Notes under the pieces: model-generated
What the model was told of the DNA's origin: nothing
What the model saw: only the letters and a program-made list of their open reading frames with translations
The model's database searches: none
Shown: one piece after another, positions 51,735-61,152 of the stretch
Layout: each line of letters opens with the position of its first letter
Position numbering within the stretch: the first letter of the stretch is position 1
Made by a program: the position numbers and the translations under genes
Assembly: GCA_965372355.1 (NCBI GenBank)
Contig: CBDVBZ010000004.1
Coordinates: forward strand, 1 to 64,000
DNA: 64,000 bases
Reading direction: 5' to 3'
DNA from: CBDVBZ01 sp965372355
Lineage (GTDB): Bacteria > Krumholzibacteriota > Krumholzibacteriia > WVZY01

Positions 51735-54319
51735 ATCATTCTTCCCCGCAGGTTGAAGACAACGGCAAAAAGCAGTATGCCAAGGGCTGTGGCGAACGTG
51801 ATAACCGACACCGCCAGCGATTTCTTTAGCAGCGACATGTCGTAACGAAACACGATGTCATGATCGCCGGCGGGCAGCGCCACCGCCCGCAGAACGTGGT
51901 TGGCACGGATGATCTCTCCGGGCTCACCATCCACCTCGACCTGCCAGCCCGGGTAATAAATCTCGCCCAACACCATCAGCGCCGGGGACGGCAACGACGC
52001 CTGCACCCGGATCTCGTTGAAACGGTACTCCGTTATCTCCGCCGTGGCACCCTCGCGGGACACCGGCTCGATAGACGGGGCCTTCTCGAGAAGCGCGGTC
52101 CGCGACACATCGAGGCGCCTGTCGGCCAGCAACGTCTGTAGGGCCTGCGAACCCGGGCGCACCTCGAACCGATCGACAAAGAACACACGCGGCAACGCGT
52201 GTGTGTTCTCATAGACGAACTTCTCCCGGCCAGTGCGGTCCATCCCGCGCCACAGCATCTTGAAGACCGGGTCCTCGCCGAGCGGATTCGACGTGACCAG
52301 ATACCGGACATTGAGCATGTCTGCCATCCGATAGTCGTTTCTCTGAACCGCGATATCAAGAGCATCGATGAACTCCTTGTAGATCGACAGCTTGGCGGGT
52401 TGGTAGCCGCCTATCGACGAGATTCCGAAGTTCATGTACCGGTTCGTCTCGAAATCACCAACAACAGGGCGAGACGGATGAAGCATCGGGAAGACGCGAA
52501 ACCGGCCGCCCTGTTTCTGGAGAAACTCGACCACGGCGTCCGGCTCGAGCACCCTGTTCGAATCATCTACTGACCTTATTATGCTCATCTGCGGATTTCG
52601 AAACAGCTTCTCGGGATAAATGATGTGACGGTCCACGAGATAGATATCCAGCATCCCCACACCCAGTACCGCCAGCACCAGGGCCAGTGCGCCGATATGT
52701 CGTTTGAAAAAGGCCCAGACCAGCGACGCGGTCACGAGGAACAGTACGGAGAACTTGACAAGATCCGTAAACAGGTGTCCCCCGACGATTCGTGCGAGCT
52801 CGAGCTGTTCCCTTACCGAGCGCACGTTTCGGATCCTGTCGGCTATCGATTCGGTGAATCCGCCCGTCCAGTAGCTGTACGTGACGAGAACAATCAGCAG
52901 AACGGCCGCCGCTGCGATCGCCGCCCTGAGCGCAGAACGGCTGCCCCTTATGGGATCGTACTTGAGCGCAGCCGATAAACCGATCCCGCAGAGCAGAACC
53001 AGCCCGAGCTGCTGAACGATCAACACCATAACAGGCACCCGGAACTTGTTGAAATACGGGAGGAACTTGAAGAGCGGGCCATAGAGCAGGGGAAGATGCT
53101 TGCCAAAGGCGACCAGGGTCGTCACGGCCACGACAAAGACGAGAAACCATGTGAAACGCGTTCGCGCGATAAGCACGGCGACGACGGCAAAGAATGCTAC
53201 GATCACACCCACGTAGTTGGCGTAATCCGTAAAAGGCATGTGCCCGAAATAGTAAAATTTGCCAAACCCGAACGCGAACGGTACCAGAAAACTCAACGTT
53301 TCGGCGGGATGAAGACTCCAGTTGGTGGCGTAGTCATAGGTGAGCCCACCTCCACCCGCGGCACCGCGGATCGAGTACTGCGCGTAGTCGTGCACGGGCA
53401 GAAACAACACCGCGCTGATACCCAGCGCTCCCAGAACGATGAGGGCCAAAACACCAACGGCACCTCCGACATCCACCAATGCCGCGCGTTTCGCCGACGA
53501 GGCTCCACGCTCGTAGGCATCTTTCAGGAATCCGAACACCGGGGGATCGGCTGCGCTCACCCCGCGAAACGCGTCCTTGATCTTGAGCGTCCCGAAAAAG
53601 ACCACATGCATACCGATCAACGCAAACGTGTAGTAGGAGATCTGAAGATGCGACCTCAAAAACTGAAATCCGAGCAGGACCGTAAGGGCGCTCGCGTTGA
53701 GCAGAACACCCTTACCTCTCCATAAACGATCCCAGAAGAACAAGGCAAACGGCATGTACCCCACCGCGCTTGCCTGGCTACCGTGACCGTTGGCCCCTAC
53801 GGCGACTTGGTTGGGCATCCACATCATCATGACCCCAACGCCTGCCGCTATGAGGAAATTGACCCCACGGCCGATCAGGATTAACCACACGCCGAGCCCC
53901 AAGAAGAAGATGTGGAAGAGAAGCCACGTGGTGTTGGGAAACTTGAGCTTTGTGATCAGAAAACCGGTGACTACCGTGATGGGATACACATGAGGGACGT
54001 AGGTCATGCTGCCGTAACTCGGCATCCCCGAGAACAGGTGTGGGTTCCACTGAGGGTACTCGCCCTCACTCATTGCTTTTTTGATCGGAGTCGACAGACT
54101 GAGCGCCGACTCCACGTCACCGGCCACGAAGAGCTTGTTCTCAAAAACGAGTTCCGGGTACAGCACGCATATGGCGGCGATGAGAATAAAGATCGAGATG
54201 AGTGCCTGGTGGACAACGGGAATGCTCGCAGGCAGACCACCTTTCGCGGACGGACGATGGTTGACGGCAGCCGCCTTCTTTTCTGCGGCCCCACCTCTCT
54301 TTTTCTTCCTTTTCGCCAT
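51719..54319 (-). CDS. YfhO-family polytopic membrane protein, GT-C-like
   Basis: About 866 residues with a Lys/Ala-rich cytoplasmic start (MAKRKKKRGGAAEKKAAA), roughly twelve helices, and a long soluble C-terminal part (from about residue 620). First loop: FVAGDVESALSLSTPIKKAM then YPQWNPHLFSGMPSYGSM, the pattern of YfhO proteins; Bacillus YfhO glycosylates lipoteichoic acid. Near the end, GEIYYPGWQVEVDGEPGEI is a conserved YfhO motif. It probably uses a polyprenyl-phosphate sugar, perhaps from the synthase gene it overlaps. ATG 54319 behind AAGGA. Confidence 0.85.
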   Translation of the reverse strand: MAKRKKKRGGAAEKKAAAVNHRPSAKGGLPASIPVVHQALISIFILIAAICVLYPELVFENKLFVAGDVESALSLSTPIKKAMSEGEYPQWNPHLFSGMPSYGSMTYVPHVYPITVVTGFLITKLKFPNTTWLLFHIFFLGLGVWLILIGRGVNFLIAAGVGVMMMWMPNQVAVGANGHGSQASAVGYMPFALFFWDRLWRGKGVLLNASALTVLLGFQFLRSHLQISYYTFALIGMHVVFFGTLKIKDAFRGVSAADPPVFGFLKDAYERGASSAKRAALVDVGGAVGVLALIVLGALGISAVLFLPVHDYAQYSIRGAAGGGGLTYDYATNWSLHPAETLSFLVPFAFGFGKFYYFGHMPFTDYANYVGVIVAFFAVVAVLIARTRFTWFLVFVVAVTTLVAFGKHLPLLYGPLFKFLPYFNKFRVPVMVLIVQQLGLVLLCGIGLSAALKYDPIRGSRSALRAAIAAAAVLLIVLVTYSYWTGGFTESIADRIRNVRSVREQLELARIVGGHLFTDLVKFSVLFLVTASLVWAFFKRHIGALALVLAVLGVGMLDIYLVDRHIIYPEKLFRNPQMSIIRSVDDSNRVLEPDAVVEFLQKQGGRFRVFPMLHPSRPVVGDFETNRYMNFGISSIGGYQPAKLSIYKEFIDALDIAVQRNDYRMADMLNVRYLVTSNPLGEDPVFKMLWRGMDRTGREKFVYENTHALPRVFFVDRFEVRPGSQALQTLLADRRLDVSRTALLEKAPSIEPVSREGATAEITEYRFNEIRVQASLPSPALMVLGEIYYPGWQVEVDGEPGEIIRANHVLRAVALPAGDHDIVFRYDMSLLKKSLAVSVITFATALGILLFAVVFNLRGRMIWKRS

Positions 54320-54396
54320 AGAGTTGGATCCTTCCGATGATGGTACCACACCGTCATCGGGCCGTAAATCAAGGAATGTACGTGCTTTAACGCTCC

Positions 54397-55536
54397 TTAC
54401 CCACGCGCCGGTTTCTCGGCCAGGCCGCACAGGATCTCCCGACATCGCCCCCAGGAAAACCGGTGTTTCGCCTTCGCGATCCCGTCTTGCAACCGTTGCG
54501 CAGTACCATCGCGGAAGAACTCGAGCATCGCCCCGCTCAGAGCATCCGGGTCACCCGGTGTCACGACGTAACCCGACACTCCATCCTCTACGACATCGGG
54601 TAATCCACCGACCCGCGTGACGACAACCGGCCTGTCGAATCCGAACGCTATCTGCACGATTCCGCTCTGCGTCGCGGAGAGATACGGCAGCACCACAACA
54701 TCGGCGGCCACGAAGTATTTCTCGACTTCCTCGTTCGGCACATACTGGTCCACCATCCGCACGCGGTCTCCGATCCCCAGACCCTCGATCTCGCTGACGT
54801 ACGGCTGCCTGTCCTCGTAGAATTCGCCGACGATCATCAGCGTGGCCTCGATCTGCTGAATGGTTTTGGCGAAGGCCTGAATTAAAACCCGGAGACCTTT
54901 ATAGGGGCGGATCAGTCCAAAAAAGAGAATGACCCGACCATCGACTCCAATCTCCCGGCGCGCCGTTTCCCTCGTATGCCGGCCTTTGTTGAATATGTCA
55001 TAGATCGGATGTGGATGGACATCCACGACGGCACCCTTTTTTATGCTTAGGAGGTTGCGACGATCCTCCTGCGATTGGACGAGGAAACGGCTGACCTGAG
55101 AGAACCCCAACCGGATCAGAACCGTGTCGATCAACGATTTCTCGTGGGGCAACACGTTGTGACACAAAAAGGCGACTCTCCGCTTCAGCGATCCGCCGAG
55201 AAGCAGAATGATCACGGCATAGGCGACGGCAAAAAACGGATGCCACCACTGAAATACGATCAGATCGGGTCGATAAGATCTCATCGCTTGAGCGGCGCTC
55301 CAGAACGACAACGGATTCATCGTGTCAATGAGACGCCTCGAGGGCACATCGAGCGGCTCACCACTCGTATCGAACTGCGTCTTGCCGGGGAATAGGAATG
55401 ATGGATAGAGTCGTTTGAAATTCACCACCAGAACATCGTGGTGCTTACCAAACTCCTCTGCAAGCACGGATGTGAAGTGTGCGATCCCGCCGCGATACGG
55501 ATAGACAGGTCCGACGAGACAGACCTTTTTGATCAT
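54397..55536 (-). CDS. Glycosyltransferase family 4
   Basis: 379-residue GT-B enzyme. Starts VCLVGPVYPYRGGIAHFTSV; donor-side motifs LFFGLIRPYKGLRVLIQAF, LMIVGEFYED, VVLPYLSATQSGIVQIAFGFDRPVV and VGGLPDVVEDGVSGYVV. These are the hallmarks of membrane-associated glycan assembly GT4s. ATG 55536 overlaps the stop of the next upstream gene (ATGA). Donor and acceptor unknown. Confidence 0.87.
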   Translation of the reverse strand: MIKKVCLVGPVYPYRGGIAHFTSVLAEEFGKHHDVLVVNFKRLYPSFLFPGKTQFDTSGEPLDVPSRRLIDTMNPLSFWSAAQAMRSYRPDLIVFQWWHPFFAVAYAVIILLLGGSLKRRVAFLCHNVLPHEKSLIDTVLIRLGFSQVSRFLVQSQEDRRNLLSIKKGAVVDVHPHPIYDIFNKGRHTRETARREIGVDGRVILFFGLIRPYKGLRVLIQAFAKTIQQIEATLMIVGEFYEDRQPYVSEIEGLGIGDRVRMVDQYVPNEEVEKYFVAADVVVLPYLSATQSGIVQIAFGFDRPVVVTRVGGLPDVVEDGVSGYVVTPGDPDALSGAMLEFFRDGTAQRLQDGIAKAKHRFSWGRCREILCGLAEKPARG

Positions 55537-56492
55537 GGCGCTTGCCCGCCTCCAAGGGGCAGCCCGGAGTCGTGCGTGAGGTGTTCGCGCAGGGTGTAGG
55601 TGGCTTCCTGGGCGCCGCGCGCCGTGATCAGCTCAGCGAGTAGCCCGATCGAGCCGATCTGAAGCGCCACGATGATCAGAACAAAACCCGCGAGCATGAT
55701 CGGCCGAACCCTCAGGCCGACGCCACCAATGTACTGTATGAGAAAGATGATCTGAGGTATGGCTCCGATTACGAACAGAACGAATGCGATACGTCCAAAA
55801 AAATGAAGCGGTTTCAACGCTCGTCGCGTGATGAACATCACTGTGACGAGGTCAAAGAACCCATTCAGAAAACGCTCGCCACCGTACTTGCTCCGACCGT
55901 ACTTGCGTTTGAAATGCCGGACCTGGATCTCATCGACCTTGAACCCTTCCCAACCGGCCAGAACGGGTATAAAGCGATGCAGCTCTCCATACACCGCTAT
56001 GGATCTAGCCACTTCCCCTCTGTAGGCCTTGAGTCCGCAGTTGAAATCGTGGAGGCGAAGACCGCTCATGACGGAAGTGACGAAATTGAAGAACTTGGAC
56101 GGCAACCTCTTCGTCCACGGATCTTGTCTATCCATTTTCCAACCCGACACCAGATCGGCGCCCTCGTGGAGCTTATTGATCAGCGCGGGTATCTCAGCGG
56201 GGTCGTCCTGAAGATCCGCATCCATCGTGATGATGATATCGCCCGTGGCCTCCTTGAATCCCACCGACAGCGCGGCCGATTTGCCGTGATTGCGTCTAAA
56301 GCTCAGGACTTTGACCTTGGGAGAACGCTCATAGAGATCGCGCAGAATGAGGAGTGACTTATCCACGCTGCCATCGTCGACAAAGATATACTCGTAGTCC
56401 ACCCCGATGCCTGTCATCACGGATTCGAGGCTTTCGAACAGCTCAGGGAGGCTTTCTTCCTCGTTGTAGAGCGGGATCACCACGGATATCAT
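55533..56492 (-). CDS. GtrB/DPMS-like polyprenyl-phosphate glycosyltransferase with membrane anchor
   Basis: 319 residues: GT2 domain (VVIPLYNEEESLPELFESL, FVDDGSVDKSL, RRNHGKSAALSVGF, ITMDADLQDDP, DFNCGLKAYRGEVA) followed by two membrane helices (about 235-260 and 270-295). This is the layout of GtrB and ArnC, which load a sugar onto undecaprenyl phosphate for transfer outside. Strong AGGAGG seven bases before ATG 56492. It gives the locus a second polyprenyl-phosphate sugar donor besides the Dpm1-like enzyme. Confidence 0.9.
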   Translation of the reverse strand: MISVVIPLYNEEESLPELFESLESVMTGIGVDYEYIFVDDGSVDKSLLILRDLYERSPKVKVLSFRRNHGKSAALSVGFKEATGDIIITMDADLQDDPAEIPALINKLHEGADLVSGWKMDRQDPWTKRLPSKFFNFVTSVMSGLRLHDFNCGLKAYRGEVARSIAVYGELHRFIPVLAGWEGFKVDEIQVRHFKRKYGRSKYGGERFLNGFFDLVTVMFITRRALKPLHFFGRIAFVLFVIGAIPQIIFLIQYIGGVGLRVRPIMLAGFVLIIVALQIGSIGLLAELITARGAQEATYTLREHLTHDSGLPLGGGQAP

Positions 56493-56501
56493 TTCGACCT
56501 C

Positions 56502-57458
56502 CTAATCACCGATCAATCGCTTGAGTGTGGCCTGCAGCCACTCCGTCTCCATCGCGAGGCCTTCCTCCACCGTCGTCTTTGGCGCGTATCCAAGCTCCCC
56601 CCTGGCCAGACTGATGTCGGCATACGTGTGAGTGACATCCCCTTTTGCCCGGTCTTCGTATCGCACGTCCAGACCCGTGGGAAGTATTCCGGAGATGATG
56701 TCGAGCGCGGCATTCAATGCGATCCGTGTGCCACCCCCCACATTGAAAACGCTCTCTTCCCCATCGTATTCCATGGCGAGCGTACAAGCCTCAACGATAT
56801 CGGAAACGAACGTGAAATCCCTCGTCTGAGTACCATTGCCAAAAACCGTAACCGGTTGTTCGTCCAGACCGGCTCGGATAAACCGATGAAACGCCATATC
56901 GGGTCGTTGTCTGGGCCCAAACACGGTGAAGAACCTCAGAGCCACCACCGGCAATCCGAAGTTGCTCCGGTACAGCAGGCAAAGCGCCTCGCCGGAGAGC
57001 TTGGTAACACCGTATGGGGAGACGGGGCACGTCGGATGGGTCTCGGACATGGGAAGCTCCTGGGTCTCCCCATAGACTGAGCTCGAGCTCGCATACACAA
57101 AACGTCTGACACCCTTGTTTCGCGCCGCCTCGCACAGTCGCTGAGTCGCCCGTATATTGGCGTCGACATAGCTGTCGAACAGGCTGTCCCAACTGTCCCT
57201 TACACCGGCCCACGCCGCGAGATGAAAGACGTAGTCGACTCCCTCGAGAATGCCGTCGAGATCGAGTTCGTTGAGATCGCCCTCGATCAGCGAGAAACCC
57301 TTCTTCTTCTCAAGACTGTTGAGATTCTCTCGTTTGAACCGGACATCGTAGTTCGCGCAGAGCGAATCGACACCGACGACGTCGAGGTCCTTTGCCAACA
57401 ACGCCTCAGTGAGATGCGAGCCGATAAACCCTGCAGCACCGGTTACGAGCGTTTTCAT
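56502..57458 (-). CDS. NAD-dependent NDP-sugar epimerase
   Basis: 318-residue extended SDR. NAD-binding VTGAAGFIGSHLTEALL (5-21), Ser/Tyr/Lys active site YASSSSVYG, Y149-x3-K153 (YGVTK), RFFTVFGPRQRPDMAF and RDFTFVSDIVEAC. It most resembles UDP-glucuronate 4-epimerase or UDP-glucose 4-epimerase-like proteins; the RPDMAF block is common in the glucuronate group. ATG 57458. It would provide a nucleotide sugar for the neighbouring transferases. Confidence 0.88.
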   Translation of the reverse strand: MKTLVTGAAGFIGSHLTEALLAKDLDVVGVDSLCANYDVRFKRENLNSLEKKKGFSLIEGDLNELDLDGILEGVDYVFHLAAWAGVRDSWDSLFDSYVDANIRATQRLCEAARNKGVRRFVYASSSSVYGETQELPMSETHPTCPVSPYGVTKLSGEALCLLYRSNFGLPVVALRFFTVFGPRQRPDMAFHRFIRAGLDEQPVTVFGNGTQTRDFTFVSDIVEACTLAMEYDGEESVFNVGGGTRIALNAALDIISGILPTGLDVRYEDRAKGDVTHTYADISLARGELGYAPKTTVEEGLAMETEWLQATLKRLIGD

Positions 57459-57508
57459 AGGCGTCCATATTCGCCGATTGCGCCGCCGCGACGCCGGCCT
57501 GACTCAGG

Positions 57509-60037
57509 TTACTGGTTCTCTGGAACCGAATCTTGCGTCTGTGTGCTGCGATCCAGGAGCTTCTGTCTGGATCTTATCATCGAATCGTCGTTGGGGTGAC
57601 GCGCGATCCAGTTGTCGACAAAGCGCAGCGCCCGGTCAACGCGATTGTACCGCATGCATATCGCTGTTGCGCTCACAACCGCGTCTCTGTGGTCGGGACA
57701 GTACTCTATCATCGCCTCTATCGTGGCAAGCACTCCTTGAAAATCCTCGATCCGCTCCTGCACACCCGCGAGACGATAGCGCACGTCGCAATCGTAGGGA
57801 TCCTCTTCGATCTTGTCTCGGTAGTACTGTACTGCTCGGGTCGTGTCACCGCTCTCGAGGTAGTACCAGCCCAGCCACATCACAACGGGCGTCAAACCCG
57901 GCGAGATCTGCTCGGCCGCCTCCAGGTTCTTGATTGCCGCTTCGTAATCCTGTGCGCGGTATTGCATAAAACCGAGCTGGGTAAACGCTGCCGCATAGTT
58001 CTGAACCAGGCGATGCACAAATGGCGGGTGATAAATCGATTCATCCCGCTGGTAGTCCTCGTCGAGCAGCCCCAGATAGCTGTAGTTCTGCCAGACGTTC
58101 TCTTCGAGTTTTGCAAGATTGACCATGTTCTGCCCCTTGCGGGGAACAACACGGTAGGCCAACCCCTCCATCTCGAGGAACTCACGGTAGGGCTTGTAAA
58201 TATTCGGTGGGATCGTGACGGCAAAGTAGATCGGCTTCTTGTTGCTGTTGTATTTGAGGATGTGCTGCACGCCAATATCCCTGACGAGGATCCAGCTGCC
58301 GTCCTTGGTTTTGATCGGGCCCAAACGCGCGAGCTCGGCATCGGTCCAACGAATATTCACCTTTGGCTCATTGTCCCTCAGCTGCTTTATGTACCACGGC
58401 GTGTTTAGAAGGCTCAGGTTTACCACACGCACATCGGCGCGGTACTTCTCGACCTCCTGGATATACCAAAGTGGAAACGTGTCATTGTCACCGTTTGTAA
58501 AGATGATCCCATCTCGGTCCAGTCCCACCAGCATGTTCTTCGCGTACTCGCTGCATACGAAGTCGGCGGAGCGGTCGTGCTGAAAGAAGTGAGCCCGAAG
58601 CGTGAACGCTGGAAGAACCAGAAATATAACGGCGGGCACGACAGCGGATGCCATACCGGTAACACCGACGCGAGATGCGAGACGCCGAATCTCGGACAGC
58701 AGGCTCGCCGCTCCGATCGCGATGAAAACGGCGAAATAGTAGAACGCGGGCAGATAGAAGTAGTCTCGCTCACGAACCTCCGCGTCGGAGAAGTTGAGAT
58801 AAACGATCATGCCGAGGCTCGTCACCAGGAATGTCGCAAACAGTATGACAAATGTCTTCCGGTGCTTTGCATAGTGATCCACCATACCCCAGATACCCAG
58901 CGCCAGCGGGATCACCGACCCGATATTCAGTCTACCAAGATAGACGGTCGCCATCTTGAACTGATCCTGGAGGTATTCGTTGAAATGCTGGAGCTGAAAC
59001 CCAAAAAACGAGGATTTGCGCTCAAAGACGTTTGGCGGCGGGTACTGTTCGCGCCTGAGCACCGCATACAAACCGCGCCAGGTTTCCGGGTCCGCCTCGT
59101 CGATGGCGGGGTTGTGCCCCGAGCGAATCTTGAGATACAGGTGCACCGAAATCCCGAGAATGAAGAGCGCGCTGCAAATGATGGCGAATTTTGATTTGGA
59201 CTGTGCGAAAAAGACCGCCAGCGCGACCACGAAGAGCGCGATGAGGGTAAGTGTGATCTGACCGTTCCTGTAGAGCGTCGCGTCGGCCACAAAGATCGCC
59301 ACGCCCGCGCAGGCAAGCAAAAACTGCGTATTGCTGAACGACTTCTCCTTCGTCATCAGGATGACCAGGAAAACCCCCGAGAATGCCAGAATCGTTCCCA
59401 GGTGAAGACCGACGGTCAGCGCGAGCAGATAGAACAGAAGATAGACATATGAGACCGATTTCGGTCCCGTCGGGTTGTCCGCCCATTTGAGGGCCAGCCA
59501 CGTCATGAAACCCATCACGAACACGCTCATCGCGTACACTTCGGATTCCGTCGAATTCGCCCAGTACGTGTGACTGAACGTTAGGAAGAGCGCGCCCACC
59601 GTCGCCCCGGCCACCCTGATCAAGGCGTCTGCCGCCGTGGCGCACCTCCCCATCATGTAGTCGAGGAAGCGAATCGCCAGCAGATACACCATCAGCACGC
59701 CGAGGCTGCCGGCAACCACCGATATGAAGTTCACCTTACCGGCGATCGAAAACGGCAGTGGAAGCATCGTAAACACCCTCCCCACTAGGACATAGAGCGG
59801 CGTCCCGGGTGAGTGTGGCACACCGAGTGTGTACGCGCTGGCAATAAACTCGCCGGCATCCCAGAATGGCGCGCTGGGAGCCATGGTTCTCATATAGAGA
59901 AACAGGCTGAGCACGGCCGTAAACACAGCCCCGACAAGGAAATACACCCGAACAACGGGGTCCGCCGGCGCCGGCCTGGGTTGTGGCTCGGCCCTGGGGG
60001 CCGGCCGCGGTTTCGTTGATTTCTGCTTTTTTGCCAT
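57509..60037 (-). CDS. DUF2723 membrane protein with C-terminal TPRs (TMEM260-like)
   Basis: 842 residues. A basic, Pro-rich cytoplasmic start leads to about eleven helices; the first loop carries FWDAGEFIASAYTLGVPHSPG, the DUF2723 signature with acidic D and E. Then comes a periplasmic part (VNLSLLNTPWYIKQLRDNEP) and TPR units from about residue 670 (YRAQDYEAAIKNLEAAEQIS and following). DUF2723 includes human TMEM260, a protein O-mannosyltransferase, so a protein- or glycan-directed GT-C role is plausible. Common in Bacteroidetes and other FCB genomes. ATG 60037 with weak ribosome-binding site. Confidence 0.88.
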   Translation of the reverse strand: MAKKQKSTKPRPAPRAEPQPRPAPADPVVRVYFLVGAVFTAVLSLFLYMRTMAPSAPFWDAGEFIASAYTLGVPHSPGTPLYVLVGRVFTMLPLPFSIAGKVNFISVVAGSLGVLMVYLLAIRFLDYMMGRCATAADALIRVAGATVGALFLTFSHTYWANSTESEVYAMSVFVMGFMTWLALKWADNPTGPKSVSYVYLLFYLLALTVGLHLGTILAFSGVFLVILMTKEKSFSNTQFLLACAGVAIFVADATLYRNGQITLTLIALFVVALAVFFAQSKSKFAIICSALFILGISVHLYLKIRSGHNPAIDEADPETWRGLYAVLRREQYPPPNVFERKSSFFGFQLQHFNEYLQDQFKMATVYLGRLNIGSVIPLALGIWGMVDHYAKHRKTFVILFATFLVTSLGMIVYLNFSDAEVRERDYFYLPAFYYFAVFIAIGAASLLSEIRRLASRVGVTGMASAVVPAVIFLVLPAFTLRAHFFQHDRSADFVCSEYAKNMLVGLDRDGIIFTNGDNDTFPLWYIQEVEKYRADVRVVNLSLLNTPWYIKQLRDNEPKVNIRWTDAELARLGPIKTKDGSWILVRDIGVQHILKYNSNKKPIYFAVTIPPNIYKPYREFLEMEGLAYRVVPRKGQNMVNLAKLEENVWQNYSYLGLLDEDYQRDESIYHPPFVHRLVQNYAAAFTQLGFMQYRAQDYEAAIKNLEAAEQISPGLTPVVMWLGWYYLESGDTTRAVQYYRDKIEEDPYDCDVRYRLAGVQERIEDFQGVLATIEAMIEYCPDHRDAVVSATAICMRYNRVDRALRFVDNWIARHPNDDSMIRSRQKLLDRSTQTQDSVPENQ

Positions 60038-60162
60038 GAAGTTACCGATGCGGGGGTCGTTCCAAACCTGACTATTCTAGTGTTTTCTCGCGATAAGGTT
60101 CCGCAAAAACCGGACCGATTCGAATGCTATAAGCTACCCCAGCTAGCAGATCGGATCAACAG

Positions 60163-61152
60163 CTAAATGGTGGAGGCATCGGCCCTTGGGTTGGACATCT
60201 CGCGCCTACGGGCTAAAAAGAACGCAAAACCGAGCAGACTAATCGAGACCGAGATCAGATAGGTCAGGAATTCTATCGCGAACGCATCGGTCCGTCCGAT
60301 CCCTGCCTGCGCAAAGAGCAAGATTCCCAACCCCTCCCTGACACCAAGCCCGTTTATCGTGATCGGGGGTATCATGGCCAGACCCAGCACCGGCACAAAG
60401 ACGAAAAACAACCCAAAGACCACGGCGTCGATCGGCACACCCAGCGCGACCGCCGCGAGAACGTGCGTCATGACCCGGAGGAACTGGATGACCAGCGACA
60501 GGAGAATCAGCCTCAGAACGAGCCACCGCCTGCTCTTGAACTCACTCAGGCCATCGAATATCCATCCCGCCCGTTTGTCGACCGACAACGGGCGAATCAG
60601 ACCCACGAGCCGTCTCAGAAGTGTGCCCAGTGGCTTGATGAAATAGAAGCCCACCAACGGCATCATGCATCCGAGAAACACAATCAGGTAGACGGCTACG
60701 GTCCCGCCCGGCCAGAACGCCGTGCTCAGCAACACGGCCGCAACGGCCAACAGACAGAGGCTGAAAATCCCGATAAAGCGATCCATCAGTGTGACCGCCG
60801 TCACCCGATAGACGTTGCTGCCTATTCGGCTGACATCGTAGATCTTCATCGCGTCCCCGCCGATATTCGCCGGCAGGAAGTTGTTGAAAAACAACCCCAC
60901 GAAATAGAAGCGAAACGATTGCGGAAAAGTCAGTCGAACGCCCGATGCGACCAGAAGGAAATGCCACTGGAGTGCGCCGAGGACGTTACTCACAAAGAAG
61001 ACGAGGATGGCAAGCGCCACGGTGGCTCGATCGAGGGTCCGCACGAGGGCGAACAGATCCTCGAGCGATATCTTGCTGACGAGAAAAATCAAGAGCCCGG
61101 CGCTTACCAGGAGCTTGACCAGGAGCTTTGCTAACGGACCGGGCGCCTTCAT
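60163..61152 (-). CDS. AglD/LPG-synthase-type flippase-like membrane protein
   Basis: 329 residues and about seven or eight helices of the lysylphosphatidylglycerol synthase TM family (UPF0104). Seen: FYFVGLFFNNFLPANIGGD and KIYDVSRIGSNVYRVTAV, the family's core, and IPPITINGLGVREG. Members are implicated in lipid or glycolipid translocation or modification. ATG 61152 overlaps the GT4 stop as ATGA; the longer upstream frame is inside that gene. The 125-base gap to the DUF2723 gene has no clear feature. Confidence 0.87.
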   Translation of the reverse strand: MKAPGPLAKLLVKLLVSAGLLIFLVSKISLEDLFALVRTLDRATVALAILVFFVSNVLGALQWHFLLVASGVRLTFPQSFRFYFVGLFFNNFLPANIGGDAMKIYDVSRIGSNVYRVTAVTLMDRFIGIFSLCLLAVAAVLLSTAFWPGGTVAVYLIVFLGCMMPLVGFYFIKPLGTLLRRLVGLIRPLSVDKRAGWIFDGLSEFKSRRWLVLRLILLSLVIQFLRVMTHVLAAVALGVPIDAVVFGLFFVFVPVLGLAMIPPITINGLGVREGLGILLFAQAGIGRTDAFAIEFLTYLISVSISLLGFAFFLARRREMSNPRADASTI

